Assembly (NCBI GenBank): GCA_003211275.1
Contig: QCTE01000016.1
Location: 1 to 34,714, forward strand
Origin: Synechococcus sp. AG-673-A03
Lineage (GTDB): Bacteria > Cyanobacteriota > Cyanobacteriia > PCC-6307 > Cyanobiaceae
Direction of reading: 5' to 3'
Length of the DNA: 34,714 bases
Below the pieces are notes generated by a model. The model was not told where the DNA came from, ran no database searches, and worked only from the letters and a program-made list of their open reading frames with translations. Positions 1-9,848 of the stretch are shown here, one piece after another. A program made the translations under genes and the position numbers. The stretch's first letter is position 1. Each line of letters starts with the position of its first letter.

Positions 1-62
1 TTCACTTGACAGCTTGCTGGCTGTTGTGCTGGAGCAATCATGGCCACATCGGCAATGGTTCC

Positions 63-479
63 ATGGCGACCTCCACCTGGATCACCCTCAACGATCTGGG
101 CCGCAATTTCGGCATCTCTTCAATCCACTGCGGACGAGCCCTCGAACAGGAGGGGTGGCGTGACCGACACGGACGTCCCACAGACGCAGCGCTCGCAGCA
201 GGTGCCGTTGATCAACTCATGCCACATCGGAGTGGACGTTCGGTGCTCTGGAACGCTGAAGTCTGCGCAAACGTCCTGGAGCGATGTGGCTACAGGCCAG
301 TGACGCGATCTGAGCGCATCAGTCAATGGACAGATCTGCTGGAGGCCATGACCGCCGGCTCGCCCTCGATCACCACCACAGCGGATCAGATGGCTGAAGA
401 GCTACCCACCGATCTTGTGGAAGACGTCAACCATCAACTGAACAGACGAGGCTGCGGCTATCAAGTGTGCCGGCAATGA
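63..479 (+). CDS. Conserved-looking hypothetical protein, 138 aa
   Basis: I do not recognise this family. The chosen ATG at 63 begins MATSTWITLNDLG, which reads like the start of a small folded domain. A TTG further upstream (position 6) would add 19 residues of poor composition. The N-terminal half (WITLNDLGRNFGIS, then GRALEQEGWRD) resembles a helix-turn-helix-like segment in which a 'no-ATP' type of short DNA- or protein-binding fold is possible, but no signature is clear. The C-terminus is CGYQVCRQ, with two cysteines close to the end. There is no signal peptide or membrane segment. It is convergent with the DUF1269-type gene that ends at 503, leaving 23 bases between the stops. I am fairly confident that it is coding, and function is unknown. 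Confidence 0.6.
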   Translation: MATSTWITLNDLGRNFGISSIHCGRALEQEGWRDRHGRPTDAALAAGAVDQLMPHRSGRSVLWNAEVCANVLERCGYRPVTRSERISQWTDLLEAMTAGSPSITTTADQMAEELPTDLVEDVNHQLNRRGCGYQVCRQ

Positions 480-502
480 GCAACCGGCACTGAGCTTTCG
501 GA

Positions 503-1024
503 TCAGGCCATCCGTAAGGCTTCGGCTTGCTTGCGAGCCTGCTCCAACTGTTCCTTGAGCTTCTCCTCATCCGTGTGGCTGAGGCTGGTATGCACCAAAC
601 GGGCATTGGGCACATGACGACGCAGCCGCTCGATTACACGATCAGGGGTGGAGTCCCGCACAAGCAGAGCCAGTGCCGCACTGCCCTGAGGCAGGGTTTC
701 CGTGAGCTCCTTGAGGAACTTGTCGTTAATGCCAATGTCGCTGAGGGCACCCGACGCAGCACCAGCTCCGGCACCAGCTGCCACGCCAAGCAGCGGGTTG
801 GCAAAGATCAGTCCGATCAGCAGTCCCCAGAAGCTTCCGCCCATGGCACCTGCTGCGGTCATGTTGATGGCCTGGCGAAGGTGCACATGACCATCACTGC
901 CATGTTCGAGAACCACAGCATCCTCAAGGGTGATCAGATGCTCTTCCTGGATCGCCACTAACTCCAGACGTACCTGCTCAGCTTCCTCAACCTTGGGGAA
1001 ACCAATCACAACAAGATTGCTCAT
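503..1024 (-). CDS. DUF1269-type glycine-zipper membrane protein, 173 aa
   Basis: The protein begins MSNLVVIGFPKVEEAEQVR, a ferredoxin-like alpha/beta start typical of DUF1269 proteins. A glycine/alanine-rich hydrophobic stretch follows at about residues 53-95 (AAGAMGGSFWGLLIGLIF, then LLGVAAGAGAGAASGAL), which looks like a glycine-zipper membrane hairpin. The C-terminal half is soluble, with RDSTPDRVIERL and a charged, helical tail (DEEKLKEQLEQARKQAEAL). An upstream in-frame start at 1072 would add 16 residues, but MSNLVVIG is the conserved family beginning. The family's role is unknown; members are often membrane-associated and stress-linked. It is the last gene of a minus-strand series starting with the SprT-like gene, 44 bases downstream of the preceding gene. 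Confidence 0.8.
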   Translation of the reverse strand: MSNLVVIGFPKVEEAEQVRLELVAIQEEHLITLEDAVVLEHGSDGHVHLRQAINMTAAGAMGGSFWGLLIGLIFANPLLGVAAGAGAGAASGALSDIGINDKFLKELTETLPQGSAALALLVRDSTPDRVIERLRRHVPNARLVHTSLSHTDEEKLKEQLEQARKQAEALRMA

Positions 1025-1068
1025 CGTGTTGATGCAACGACTCCAATCATAAGTAAAAATGCTGCCGC

Positions 1069-1635
1069 TCAATCGCGACGGCGACTGGAACGTGGCAAGG
1101 GGCGTCGGGATGACGACCGAGGGGTTGGAGAAGAGGCTGTTGGCGATGAACCAGAATCTGCCAAAGCATCACGATTGGCGGATCGCTTCCAGCGCTCCAC
1201 CCGGAAACTGTCGTCTTCTGGCCAGACATCCTCTTCACCAGACGGACTCACAGACGATGTTGAGGTCACTGGCGGAGGCAACACCGGCTGGCGGCGGGAG
1301 AGCGCCTGGAGTGGCTGTTTGCGTCTTGAAGGCGTTGAGCGTTCAACCGATGATGAGACGTCCCCAGGCGTAGGGCGTGCGGACTGCCGGCTCTGCGGCC
1401 GCTCAGACACCTCACGCCAATCATCCTCTTCATCCAACAGCCAGTCGATTCGATCTCCAACCCAACGACCCATCGCATCCAAGCGGGAGGCACCATCCAG
1501 GCGATCCAAACTGCGTCGCCCCGGTCTGGCTCCGGAGACACCATCCACAAGCTGACGTCCGGTATCCAACCAGCGGTCAAGCCGCCGGTCCAAGGGATCA
1601 GGACTGCGCTGCGAGCGTTGTCGAGGTGAATCCAT
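1069..1635 (-). CDS. Hypothetical disordered Arg/Ser/Pro-rich protein, 188 aa
   Basis: I do not recognise a domain. The first 75 residues alternate Arg and Asp and contain a likely amphipathic helix (LDRRLDRWLDTGRQLVDGV, then WVGDRIDWLLDEEDDW). The remainder is low-complexity and rich in Ser, Pro and Arg, ending in SSRRPLPRSSRRRD, so it is probably disordered and very basic. Such a tail would suit nucleic-acid or membrane-surface binding, but that is inference. It lies 9 bases after the 31-residue ORF and is co-directional with the SprT-like gene, so co-transcription is likely. The opposite strand carries long open frames caused by the same biased composition. Confidence 0.6.
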   Translation of the reverse strand: MDSPRQRSQRSPDPLDRRLDRWLDTGRQLVDGVSGARPGRRSLDRLDGASRLDAMGRWVGDRIDWLLDEEDDWREVSERPQSRQSARPTPGDVSSSVERSTPSRRKQPLQALSRRQPVLPPPVTSTSSVSPSGEEDVWPEDDSFRVERWKRSANRDALADSGSSPTASSPTPRSSSRRPLPRSSRRRD

Positions 1636-1644
1636 GCACCGACG

Positions 1645-1740
1645 TTACCGACGTCTGTGCTGCAACCAACGTTCCCGTTGCAAGCCAATCAGCACGATCG
1701 AAACGCCGCCTGCCTCCAATACCCAGAGAAACACCTCCAT
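1645..1740 (-). CDS. Small single-pass membrane peptide, 31 aa
   Basis: The 31-codon frame has an ATG start and a TAA stop. It encodes a short acidic start (MEVF), one hydrophobic stretch (residues 4-20, ending SIVLIGL) and a strongly basic tail with RERW and HRRR. That is the layout of a single-pass membrane peptide with its C-terminus in the cytoplasm. It sits 5 bases after the SprT-like stop and 9 bases before the next start, so it exactly fills a gap in a tight minus-strand series. Size and layout recall small photosynthetic-complex subunits, but I cannot match it to PetL, PetM, PetN or any Psb subunit. It may be an uncharacterised microprotein or a chance frame. Confidence 0.45.
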   Translation of the reverse strand: MEVFLWVLEAGGVSIVLIGLQRERWLQHRRR

Positions 1741-1745
1741 TGCGC

Positions 1746-2294
1746 TCAGCTCAGCTCCGCTGCAGGTTCGTAGCGAAGCAGACAACTGGCATTCCAGCGA
1801 CCCCCATGAAGCCGATCGCAGCACAATCGACAGGCCGCCTGACGCATCCTGCGGCGATACGGAGTCTGATGCCCACATTGAGGACAGATCGCGATCCAGC
1901 GCGGAGAGCTCTGCGGCACAGGAAAGCGGTGGCGCACGCTGACCTCAAATCGTGTCTGAGCGGCGTTGATGGTCTCCATGCGCTGCCGAAAGCAGGGTCC
2001 ATGCCCCTCCTCGCGCTTCAGCACCAAGTCCACCCAGGCATGGATCATCTCGTGACAAAGGGTGCTTTCAGTGGCCTCTCTCGGTAGGGGGTCCAGCAAG
2101 GGCCTGGACAACACAATTTCACGCCCGAAGGGTGGCGCGACAGCAGGTCCTCGCCGGTAAAGACCGGCCGTGCGACGCAAGCGACCATCACTCCAACGCA
2201 ACGCCAGCAAGGGTTGATGTCCTTGGCAGAGAGCTCCCTCGAAATGCTCCCGATTCAGGCGATGAAACAGAGGGAGCAGCGGCTCGAGCGGCAT
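1746..2294 (-). CDS. SprT-like zinc metalloprotease-family protein, 182 aa
   Basis: The zinc-binding HExxH motif is present as HEMIH within STLCHEMIHAWVD, with the third ligand region probably in EGHGPCFRQRM. A C-terminal zinc-ribbon-like part follows, with CPQCG and CRLCC pairs. This is the arrangement of the SprT/SprT-like family, related to the catalytic domain of eukaryotic Spartan. The bacterial function is not established. The ATG at 2294 (MPLEPLLPLFHRLNREHF) matches the usual short N-terminus; a start at 2369 would add 25 low-complexity residues. It is divergent from the gene at 2387, with about 90 bases of shared promoter space, and is first of a four-gene minus-strand series. Confidence 0.85.
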   Translation of the reverse strand: MPLEPLLPLFHRLNREHFEGALCQGHQPLLALRWSDGRLRRTAGLYRRGPAVAPPFGREIVLSRPLLDPLPREATESTLCHEMIHAWVDLVLKREEGHGPCFRQRMETINAAQTRFEVSVRHRFPVPQSSPRWIAICPQCGHQTPYRRRMRQAACRLCCDRLHGGRWNASCLLRYEPAAELS

Positions 2295-2386
2295 GAGTGG
2301 CGGTGGCCTTGAACAACATCGTCGGCCCAGTCTGCCTCCATCCAGCGGTCCGTCAGTCAGACTCTGCACTCACTTGGAATCAGCTG

Positions 2387-2806
2387 ATGGATCTGGGTCT
2401 GGTGCGGGAGATCGGGAGCAAGGCCCTCCTGGCCGGGGGAGGTGCCCTGCTTCTTTATTGGACGATCACCGCCGTGAAGCTGGTGCTCAGCGCCCGCGGC
2501 ATCAACCCGCTGATCAAGCAGTTTTTCACGCAGGTGGCGGCGGGTCGAGTGGATGCGGCCTATCTGCTCACCACCAAGTCGTACCGGCAGCACGTCAACC
2601 GACAGCAGTTCATTCGCTTCCTCGCTGGCCTGAAACTCAACCGCTTTCGCAACCTCAAATCGGGTCGGCCCCGCCTGCAAGAGGGCAACATGATTCTCAC
2701 CGTGAAGCTAATCGCGGAAAACAAGGAAGAGATGCCCCTCGACTTCACCTTCACCAAGGCGGAAGACAGCTGGAAAATCGAGCGCATCACCCCCGTCAAG
2801 AGCTGA
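2387..2806 (+). CDS. Membrane-anchored hypothetical protein, 139 aa
   Basis: The protein has one N-terminal transmembrane segment (about residues 14-35, with ALLAGGGALLLYW) followed by a domain that contains INPLIKQFFTQVAAGRVDAAYLL, KSYRQHVNRQQF and a beta-rich end (DFTFTKAEDSWKIERITPV). This resembles the NTF2-like/DUF4864-type anchored domains in which a small globular part faces the periplasm. That fold assignment is inferred from pattern only. The ATG at 2387 removes 30 upstream residues that run into the divergent promoter region. The stop lies 12 bases before the ligA start, so the two genes are probably co-transcribed. Function is unknown. Confidence 0.75.
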   Translation: MDLGLVREIGSKALLAGGGALLLYWTITAVKLVLSARGINPLIKQFFTQVAAGRVDAAYLLTTKSYRQHVNRQQFIRFLAGLKLNRFRNLKSGRPRLQEGNMILTVKLIAENKEEMPLDFTFTKAEDSWKIERITPVKS

Positions 2807-4918
<2,112 letters not shown>

Positions 4919-4927
4919 ACAGCGTTG

Positions 4928-4954
4928 CCCGTGATCGATGCATCCGATCACGGG
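4928..4954 (+). terminator. Hairpin after ligA
   Basis: A perfect 10-bp inverted repeat (CCCGTGATCG and CGATCACGGG) encloses a 7-base loop, beginning 9 bases after the ligA stop codon. It is followed only by TT rather than a long T run, as is common for cyanobacterial terminators. It most likely ends the ligA transcript. Confidence 0.6.
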
Positions 4955-5003
4955 TTGTGATGGCGGAGACTGAACAGGCCGTCATGTTCAGCGTCTAGCC
5001 CCA

Positions 5004-6131
5004 GTGGACTCCTCATCTCCCTTTGGAAGCTTTCTGAACAATCTGTCCGGTGAATGGCAGATCAACCTGGAAAGCCGGATCCCACGCAAGGAGCTCTACC
5101 AGGCCCGCATCGCGTCATCGAAGCCGTCTCTTGGTTTTTTCGTACTGCTGCTCTGCGCAGCGGTGATCGCCACGCTGGGACTGATCGCCAACAGCACTGC
5201 AGTGGTGATCGGAGCCATGATCGTGGCGCCGCTGATGGATCCAATCCTCAGCCTCGCTTTTGCACTCTCCATCAGCAACAACAAGCTGGCGAAGCGTTCG
5301 CTGCTGACGGTGGTGATCGGCGTGCTCGCCGTGGTCGCCACCTCAGCACTGCTCGCATCCCTGCTGGATGTGAGTGAAGTGAACCGGGAGATGACCTCCC
5401 GCACAGCCCCCAACCTGATCGACCTGGGCGTCGCCGTGGCGGCGGCTGTGGCCGGATCTTTCAGCATGACCCGCGAACGGTTGTCGAATTCGCTGGCCGG
5501 TGTTGCCATCGCCGTGGCGCTGGTTCCACCACTGTGCGTTTGCGGCATTGGCCTGAGCATGGGCAATGAGGTGGTGGCGGTATTTGGTCGCGGCACGGTG
5601 GCCGGCATCACCAATCAGATCTCCGAAGGCTCCTTCCTGCTGTTCCTCGCCAACCTGATCGGAATCACGGTGGCAAGCCTGTTCGTGTTCCTCGTACAGC
5701 GCTACGGAAGCGTCCTGCAGTGCTGGCGCAATCTGGTGCTGTGGCTGGGTCTTCTAGGGCTGTTATGCATTCCCCTGTCCTCATCTCTGCACGACTTCAG
5801 TATCAAGCAGGACATTGAAAGCAAGTTCGATGCCTTTAAAGCCGGGCAGGTCCGTCAGCTCAAACTCACCCGCGAAAACCCCTATCTCTGGCAAAGAGTT
5901 CGGCTACTTTTCAGCAATGTTCGCGTCAATAACAACAACGCCACTGTGGACTTGGTCTTCAGCGCGCCAAAGGGAGTGCTCACAGACGATATCGCTAACA
6001 ATCTCTCTGCAGCCTTCGTGAAGCGCGGGAAAGAGGAATTCAGCCTGGATGACATCAAGATCACGATCAGCGTGATTCCGAATCAGATCAACAAATTCAG
6101 CGATGCCATGACCTTGCCATCAAGCCGATGA
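5004..6131 (+). CDS. DUF389 family membrane protein, 375 aa
   Basis: The core is typical of DUF389: ANSTAVVIGAMIVAPLMDPIL (about residues 70-92), then a second repeat-like block with LIDLGVAVAAAVAGSFSM and NSLAGVAIAVALVPPLCV. About six hydrophobic segments lie between residues 45 and 260, followed by a soluble C-terminal domain (260-375). The N-terminal region has RIPRKELYQARIASSKPSLGFF. The family's transport or signalling role is unknown. The start is GTG at 5004. The stop overlaps the ATG of the next short frame as ATGA. The gene stands alone between the ligA hairpin and the convergent TVP38-family gene. Confidence 0.9.
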   Translation: MDSSSPFGSFLNNLSGEWQINLESRIPRKELYQARIASSKPSLGFFVLLLCAAVIATLGLIANSTAVVIGAMIVAPLMDPILSLAFALSISNNKLAKRSLLTVVIGVLAVVATSALLASLLDVSEVNREMTSRTAPNLIDLGVAVAAAVAGSFSMTRERLSNSLAGVAIAVALVPPLCVCGIGLSMGNEVVAVFGRGTVAGITNQISEGSFLLFLANLIGITVASLFVFLVQRYGSVLQCWRNLVLWLGLLGLLCIPLSSSLHDFSIKQDIESKFDAFKAGQVRQLKLTRENPYLWQRVRLLFSNVRVNNNNATVDLVFSAPKGVLTDDIANNLSAAFVKRGKEEFSLDDIKITISVIPNQINKFSDAMTLPSSR

Positions 6132-6316
6132 ACCAAGCCAATCACCATCATCCGCCCGTTTTCCGCTGGATCAAAACGGAGTGCGGCCGAGCCAAATATG
6201 CCGATCTCAGCAGCCGCAGCGGATTCACCGCCAAAGCCAGGCTGAGTTGGTTTGTTGTGATCGCCGCTCTGCGTGACTGGCGGTTGCCTGATCCTGATCA
6301 GACCTCAGGATCCTGA
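6128..6316 (+). CDS. Short hypothetical ORF, 62 aa
   Basis: The ATG overlaps the DUF389 stop codon (ATGA), a typical coupling arrangement. The peptide begins MNQANHHHPPVFRWIKTECG and contains a weakly hydrophobic segment (ARLSWFVVIAALRDW). I do not recognise it. Its last 19 bases overlap the convergent end of the TVP38-family gene. The coupling argues for a real gene; the weak composition argues against. Confidence 0.35.
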   Translation: MNQANHHHPPVFRWIKTECGRAKYADLSSRSGFTAKARLSWFVVIAALRDWRLPDPDQTSGS

Positions 6317-6939
6317 GCAGCCGCGCCTGCGTCCTGAAGAGCTTTGCGAGCTGAACGTCCCACCAGCCACACCACACCCACCGTGGCCAGCACTCCCACA
6401 ACCCGAAGCACCCAGGCTTGCGCAGAGGTCTCTCCAGCCAGCACCTCACCAAACCTGGCAGCGCTGCCGGCCAGAGCACCGAGAGCACAGAACAAAATCG
6501 TGCCGGGAATGATCCCGATCAAGCCGAGGTTGTAATCACGCAGGCTCACCTCACTCAATCCGTAAGCCAGGTTCAGCAAAGAAAACGGAAAAGCGGGTGA
6601 AAGGCGCGTGAGTAGCACCAAACGAAACCCCTCCCGACTGACGGCCTTCTCAATCGCCAGCAACTTCGGAAAACGACTCAGACGCTGCTGCGCCCAGCCC
6701 CTAAGCCAGTGCCGACCAAGCAGGAACGCAGCCTCCGCCCCAAGTGTTGCCCCGGCAAACACGATCAGGCTGCCCCACCAGGGTCCGTACAACGCACCGG
6801 CCAGCATCGAAGCCCAGATCCCCGGCAGCAGCAGGGTCACCCAGATGGCGTAAAGCGGAATGAACAGCAGGGCTCCCGCAGGCGACTCCAGCCATGCGAA
6901 CAGAGCTTCGGTATCGATCAGCTGTGCGATGACGTCCAT
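6298..6939 (-). CDS. TVP38/TMEM64 (DedA-like) family membrane protein, 213 aa
   Basis: This integral membrane protein belongs to the SNARE-associated/VTT superfamily, whose members are implicated in lipid scrambling and membrane homeostasis in other organisms. The signature is seen in LPGIWASMLAGALYGPWWGSLIVFAGATLGAEAAFLLGRHW (shown here as segments from about residue 38 to 78) and in the later LLTRLSPAFPFSLLNLAYGLSEVSLRDY region (about 108-136), followed by IGIIPGTILFCALGALAG. There are five to six hydrophobic segments. The ATG at 6939 gives a normal family length. It is divergent from the solute-binding lipoprotein gene at 7175, with 235 bases between them. The precise substrate is unknown. 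Confidence 0.88.
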   Translation of the reverse strand: MDVIAQLIDTEALFAWLESPAGALLFIPLYAIWVTLLLPGIWASMLAGALYGPWWGSLIVFAGATLGAEAAFLLGRHWLRGWAQQRLSRFPKLLAIEKAVSREGFRLVLLTRLSPAFPFSLLNLAYGLSEVSLRDYNLGLIGIIPGTILFCALGALAGSAARFGEVLAGETSAQAWVLRVVGVLATVGVVWLVGRSARKALQDAGAAAQDPEV

Positions 6940-7048
6940 GTTTCATCCATTACGGCGATCACCTGGTGCCATCACCGTTCCATGGGCCACAGCCACAACA
7001 CAACCGCACCACAAGGGGTCAGGCAACAGTGACATCAGAACACTGACC

Positions 7049-7127
7049 AAAGCCTTGTCAGGCTTTAGCGTCGTCTGTTGAAAGCGACACCTGTCAACGG
7101 ATCGATGCGATTCTGGCCGGCTAAAGC
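7049..7127 (+). promoter_or_regulatory. Inverted repeats in leader of the first binding-protein operon
   Basis: The 235-base divergent spacer holds a perfect 6-bp hairpin, AAAGCC-TTGTCA-GGCTTT (7049-7066). In addition, GCTTTAGC (7062-7069) recurs in inverted orientation as GCTAAAGC at 7120-7127. The two structures share bases and could compete. This could be an operator pair, a structured leader or the end of a short transcript. I saw no clear -10/-35 pair. Confidence 0.3.
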
Positions 7128-7174
7128 AATTCCCCTCCAATTAACCGCTAATCGACCGGTGAGATGAACAGCTG

Positions 7175-8443
7175 ATGACGCTTTTCCTTTCAGGACAACC
7201 AGTCTGTCGACGCCTGCTGCTGCTTGGGGTTTTTTGCACAGCTGGGCTGCTGAGCTCCTGCAGCAACAACAGTCGAACCCCGATCAAATTACTGCGGGTC
7301 GCACGCATCCTGCCGACCAATGAAAAAGTCACCCCGGTTGAAAGCTCCCGGAGCCGAAAGCGTCTGAGCAGCTTTCAGAACAATCTTTGGGATGTGGTTC
7401 CAGGCCTGCGCATCCAACCCGCTCTCTATTCAGAAGCTTCTGTCGAAGCGGAACTGGAACGCCAGACCTTCAGCGGACTGGGTCCGGATCTGGTGATGGG
7501 CGATGCCCGGGTCATCCAGGAACTCTCCGAAGCGAAGCTGCTGGACACGGTGCCGATCACGCCGGAGCAACGCAACGCCATCGCACCAGGCTTACTGGAA
7601 CGAGTCACCAACTCCCGTGGCGAAGTGACAGGTCTTCCGGTCTCCCAGTACATCCAGCTCGCCTGTTTCGATAAACGCAGACTCAAGGAGCCGCCGGCAA
7701 CGCTGGCACTCATGTCCAAGCAGAGCGGTGAGGGTCAGGTGTTTGGCATCACCCAGAATTTTGAAGACCTCTACTGGAGCATGAGCGGTTACAAGGCCGG
7801 CAGTGCACTGGTGAGTTCGCTGCGTGGCCAACAACCCACTGCGGAACAAACCCAGAACTTGGTTCGCTGGCTGAGCTGGCTGCGGGATGCCAGCTATCAG
7901 CAGAACGTGATGTTCCTCAGGAATCAGGCCACCTTGCGCAAGCAACTGATTGGAGGCCAACTCCACTGGATCAGCTGCTGGACCTCGCAGCTACCTCAAC
8001 TGAGGGAAGCCATGAAAGACAATCTCGGCATTACTTCCTTGCCCGCTGGACCCGCAGCACCAGCCACCCCCATCAGCAAACTCCAGGTGTGGGGTCTGGG
8101 GCGCAACTCCAGTGCGCGACAGCGAGAGACCGCTGTGGAACTGATGCAATTCATCGTTCAACCCTGGGCCCAGAAGACCTGGTCTCTGCGTTACCGGACC
8201 AATTACCCGGTGAATCCAGCAGCAGCCACAATCATCAATCGACAGATTCCTGGGATCGAGAACCTCTACATCTTCAAAGGCAAGCAAGAAATCAAAATTG
8301 GCGACGAAATTGTTGCTGCCATCGATGGAAATCCAAGACTCGCCAAAACCATTCAAAACATCATCAATGATGTGATCTTTGGTGCAAAAACTCCCACCAA
8401 GGCCGCTGAGCGACTGCAGACCGTGTTGAGCCCATCCTCATGA
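7175..8443 (+). CDS. Periplasmic solute-binding lipoprotein (SBP family 1-like), paired with MscS, 422 aa
   Basis: The N-terminus is a lipoprotein signal: CRRLLLLGVFCTAGLLSSC, with a lipobox ending at Cys29. The mature protein looks like a family 1 extracellular solute-binding protein. It has SSFQNNLWDVVPGLRIQP, an LGPDLVMGDARV block, the Q-LACF segment, EAMKDNLGITSLPAGPA, the characteristic RQRETAVELMQFIVQP segment and the YPVNPAA segment near the C-terminus. Such proteins normally feed sugar-type ABC importers, but none is encoded here. The stop overlaps the ATG of a mechanosensitive channel gene as ATGA, so the two are translationally coupled. A paralogue with the same arrangement lies at 16519. 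The ligand is unknown; an osmolyte is a guess from context. Confidence 0.85.
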   Translation: MTLFLSGQPVCRRLLLLGVFCTAGLLSSCSNNSRTPIKLLRVARILPTNEKVTPVESSRSRKRLSSFQNNLWDVVPGLRIQPALYSEASVEAELERQTFSGLGPDLVMGDARVIQELSEAKLLDTVPITPEQRNAIAPGLLERVTNSRGEVTGLPVSQYIQLACFDKRRLKEPPATLALMSKQSGEGQVFGITQNFEDLYWSMSGYKAGSALVSSLRGQQPTAEQTQNLVRWLSWLRDASYQQNVMFLRNQATLRKQLIGGQLHWISCWTSQLPQLREAMKDNLGITSLPAGPAAPATPISKLQVWGLGRNSSARQRETAVELMQFIVQPWAQKTWSLRYRTNYPVNPAAATIINRQIPGIENLYIFKGKQEIKIGDEIVAAIDGNPRLAKTIQNIINDVIFGAKTPTKAAERLQTVLSPSS

Positions 8444-9822
8444 TGACGACCCTCCCCAATCTTCTGATCACGGTGGCGCCCGGAGAAGTCCTGGTTGAAA
8501 TGGTCAGCTGGCTGTCGTTTGTGCAGCGCTGGCCTGTTCTGATTCAGCTGTTCCTGGTGCTGATCGTGCTTCTGATTGCACGCACACGCAGCATTCTTCT
8601 CAAGCGCAACCAACGCCTGCAGCGCCTGCTGAACCGGGCAGGGCTGCATCAACGCTTCCCAGATTCAATCCGCGTTTTGGTGGGACCCGCAATGGTGCTG
8701 TTGATGGCAGGAGTCTTCGCACTGATCCAGGTTCCCTTCGGACTGCTGCGTTACTTCGGACTGCTTTGGCTGGGCTGGAATCTGTTCACGCCCTTGAAAA
8801 TGTTGGTGGAAAAAACTGATCCCCGCTTCCCGATTGCAGAAATAGAAACCACCCTCTTCAAACCGATCTACGTCTTCACAGCCACATTGTCGCTGGTGAG
8901 CCTGCTGGGTAGTCGCGAAAACCTCGCGAGGATTGGAGTCGCCAATCTCTTCGGAGTTGAGATCACTCTCGGCAAAATGTATACGGCCATTGTGGCGATC
9001 TATCTGATCGTCACCATTGCCTCCAGGCCAGCAGCACTGATGGCCTGGCTGAGCGGTGTGATCTTCGGGGTCCGGAAACGCAACCAGCGCGGTCTGGAGT
9101 TGTTGTTCCGCTACAGCGTGATCGGCATCGGGATCATCGGCGTGGCCTATTACATCGGCATCAATGGCAACGCCTTCATTGCAATCGCCGGTGGATTGTC
9201 AGTGGGAATTGGATTCGGCACCAAGGAAATTATCTCCAATTTCATCAGCAGCATCTGGCTTCTGTTCGAAGGATCCGTTCGACCTGGGGAGATTCTGATG
9301 ATCGATGGTGACCCCTGCACCGTGCGCAAACTGGGTCTACGCGCCACACAACTGAGGCGTGGTCGCGATGGAGCCGAACTGCTGATTCCCAATCAGAACT
9401 TTTTCACTCAGGAAGCTGCGTCGTATACGGCGACAGAAACCTCGAGACGCGACAGCGTGGTGGTCGGTGCTGCCTATCGACATGACCCCGACAAGATCAT
9501 CGACTTGCTGCTGGAGATCGCGGCAGACCATTCCAAGGTGAAAAAGTATCCGCCTGCAGCGGCTTTTGTAACTGAATTTGCGGAATCATCGATCAACTAC
9601 AAGATGTTGTTTTGGGTCGCAGATCCGCTTGATGCCTTCAATGTGGGCAGTGATTTGCGTCGTGCGATCTGGAAACGCTTCGAGAAAGAGAAGATCACCA
9701 TTCCATTCCCTCAGCGCCAGATCTACCCGATGGAGTGGCCGCCCAAAACGCAACAAAGCCTCAGGCCCCAGCTGCAGGCTGAGCAGGTGATCGATCAGGA
9801 CACTGCAGGAGACATGAGCTAG
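8440..9822 (+). CDS. MscS-family mechanosensitive channel (copy 1), coupled to binding protein, 460 aa
   Basis: The N-terminal 240 residues contain about five hydrophobic segments (near 28-47, 80-116, 142-156, 180-196, 225-241). The pore helix follows at about 245-283, with AIAGGLSVGIGFG and then ISNFISSIWLLFEGSVRPGE, the MscS TM3 to beta-domain junction. The beta domain has the conserved LLIPNQNFF, and the C-terminal alpha/beta domain ends with IPFPQRQIYP, the usual MscS end. Known MscS proteins open under membrane tension and release solutes at hypoosmotic shock. The start ATG lies inside the stop of the upstream lipoprotein gene. The next MscS-like gene begins 26 bases downstream, so three genes probably form one operon. 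Confidence 0.93.
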   Translation: MMTTLPNLLITVAPGEVLVEMVSWLSFVQRWPVLIQLFLVLIVLLIARTRSILLKRNQRLQRLLNRAGLHQRFPDSIRVLVGPAMVLLMAGVFALIQVPFGLLRYFGLLWLGWNLFTPLKMLVEKTDPRFPIAEIETTLFKPIYVFTATLSLVSLLGSRENLARIGVANLFGVEITLGKMYTAIVAIYLIVTIASRPAALMAWLSGVIFGVRKRNQRGLELLFRYSVIGIGIIGVAYYIGINGNAFIAIAGGLSVGIGFGTKEIISNFISSIWLLFEGSVRPGEILMIDGDPCTVRKLGLRATQLRRGRDGAELLIPNQNFFTQEAASYTATETSRRDSVVVGAAYRHDPDKIIDLLLEIAADHSKVKKYPPAAAFVTEFAESSINYKMLFWVADPLDAFNVGSDLRRAIWKRFEKEKITIPFPQRQIYPMEWPPKTQQSLRPQLQAEQVIDQDTAGDMS

Positions 9823-9848
9823 GTTCGCGACTGCGACGCACGGGTCTC

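Noticed and set aside
1377-2087. 236-codon plus-strand open frame
   Set aside because: It runs opposite the disordered protein, the 31-residue peptide and the SprT-like gene. It has no recognisable domain and a random Pro/Arg/Ser-rich composition.
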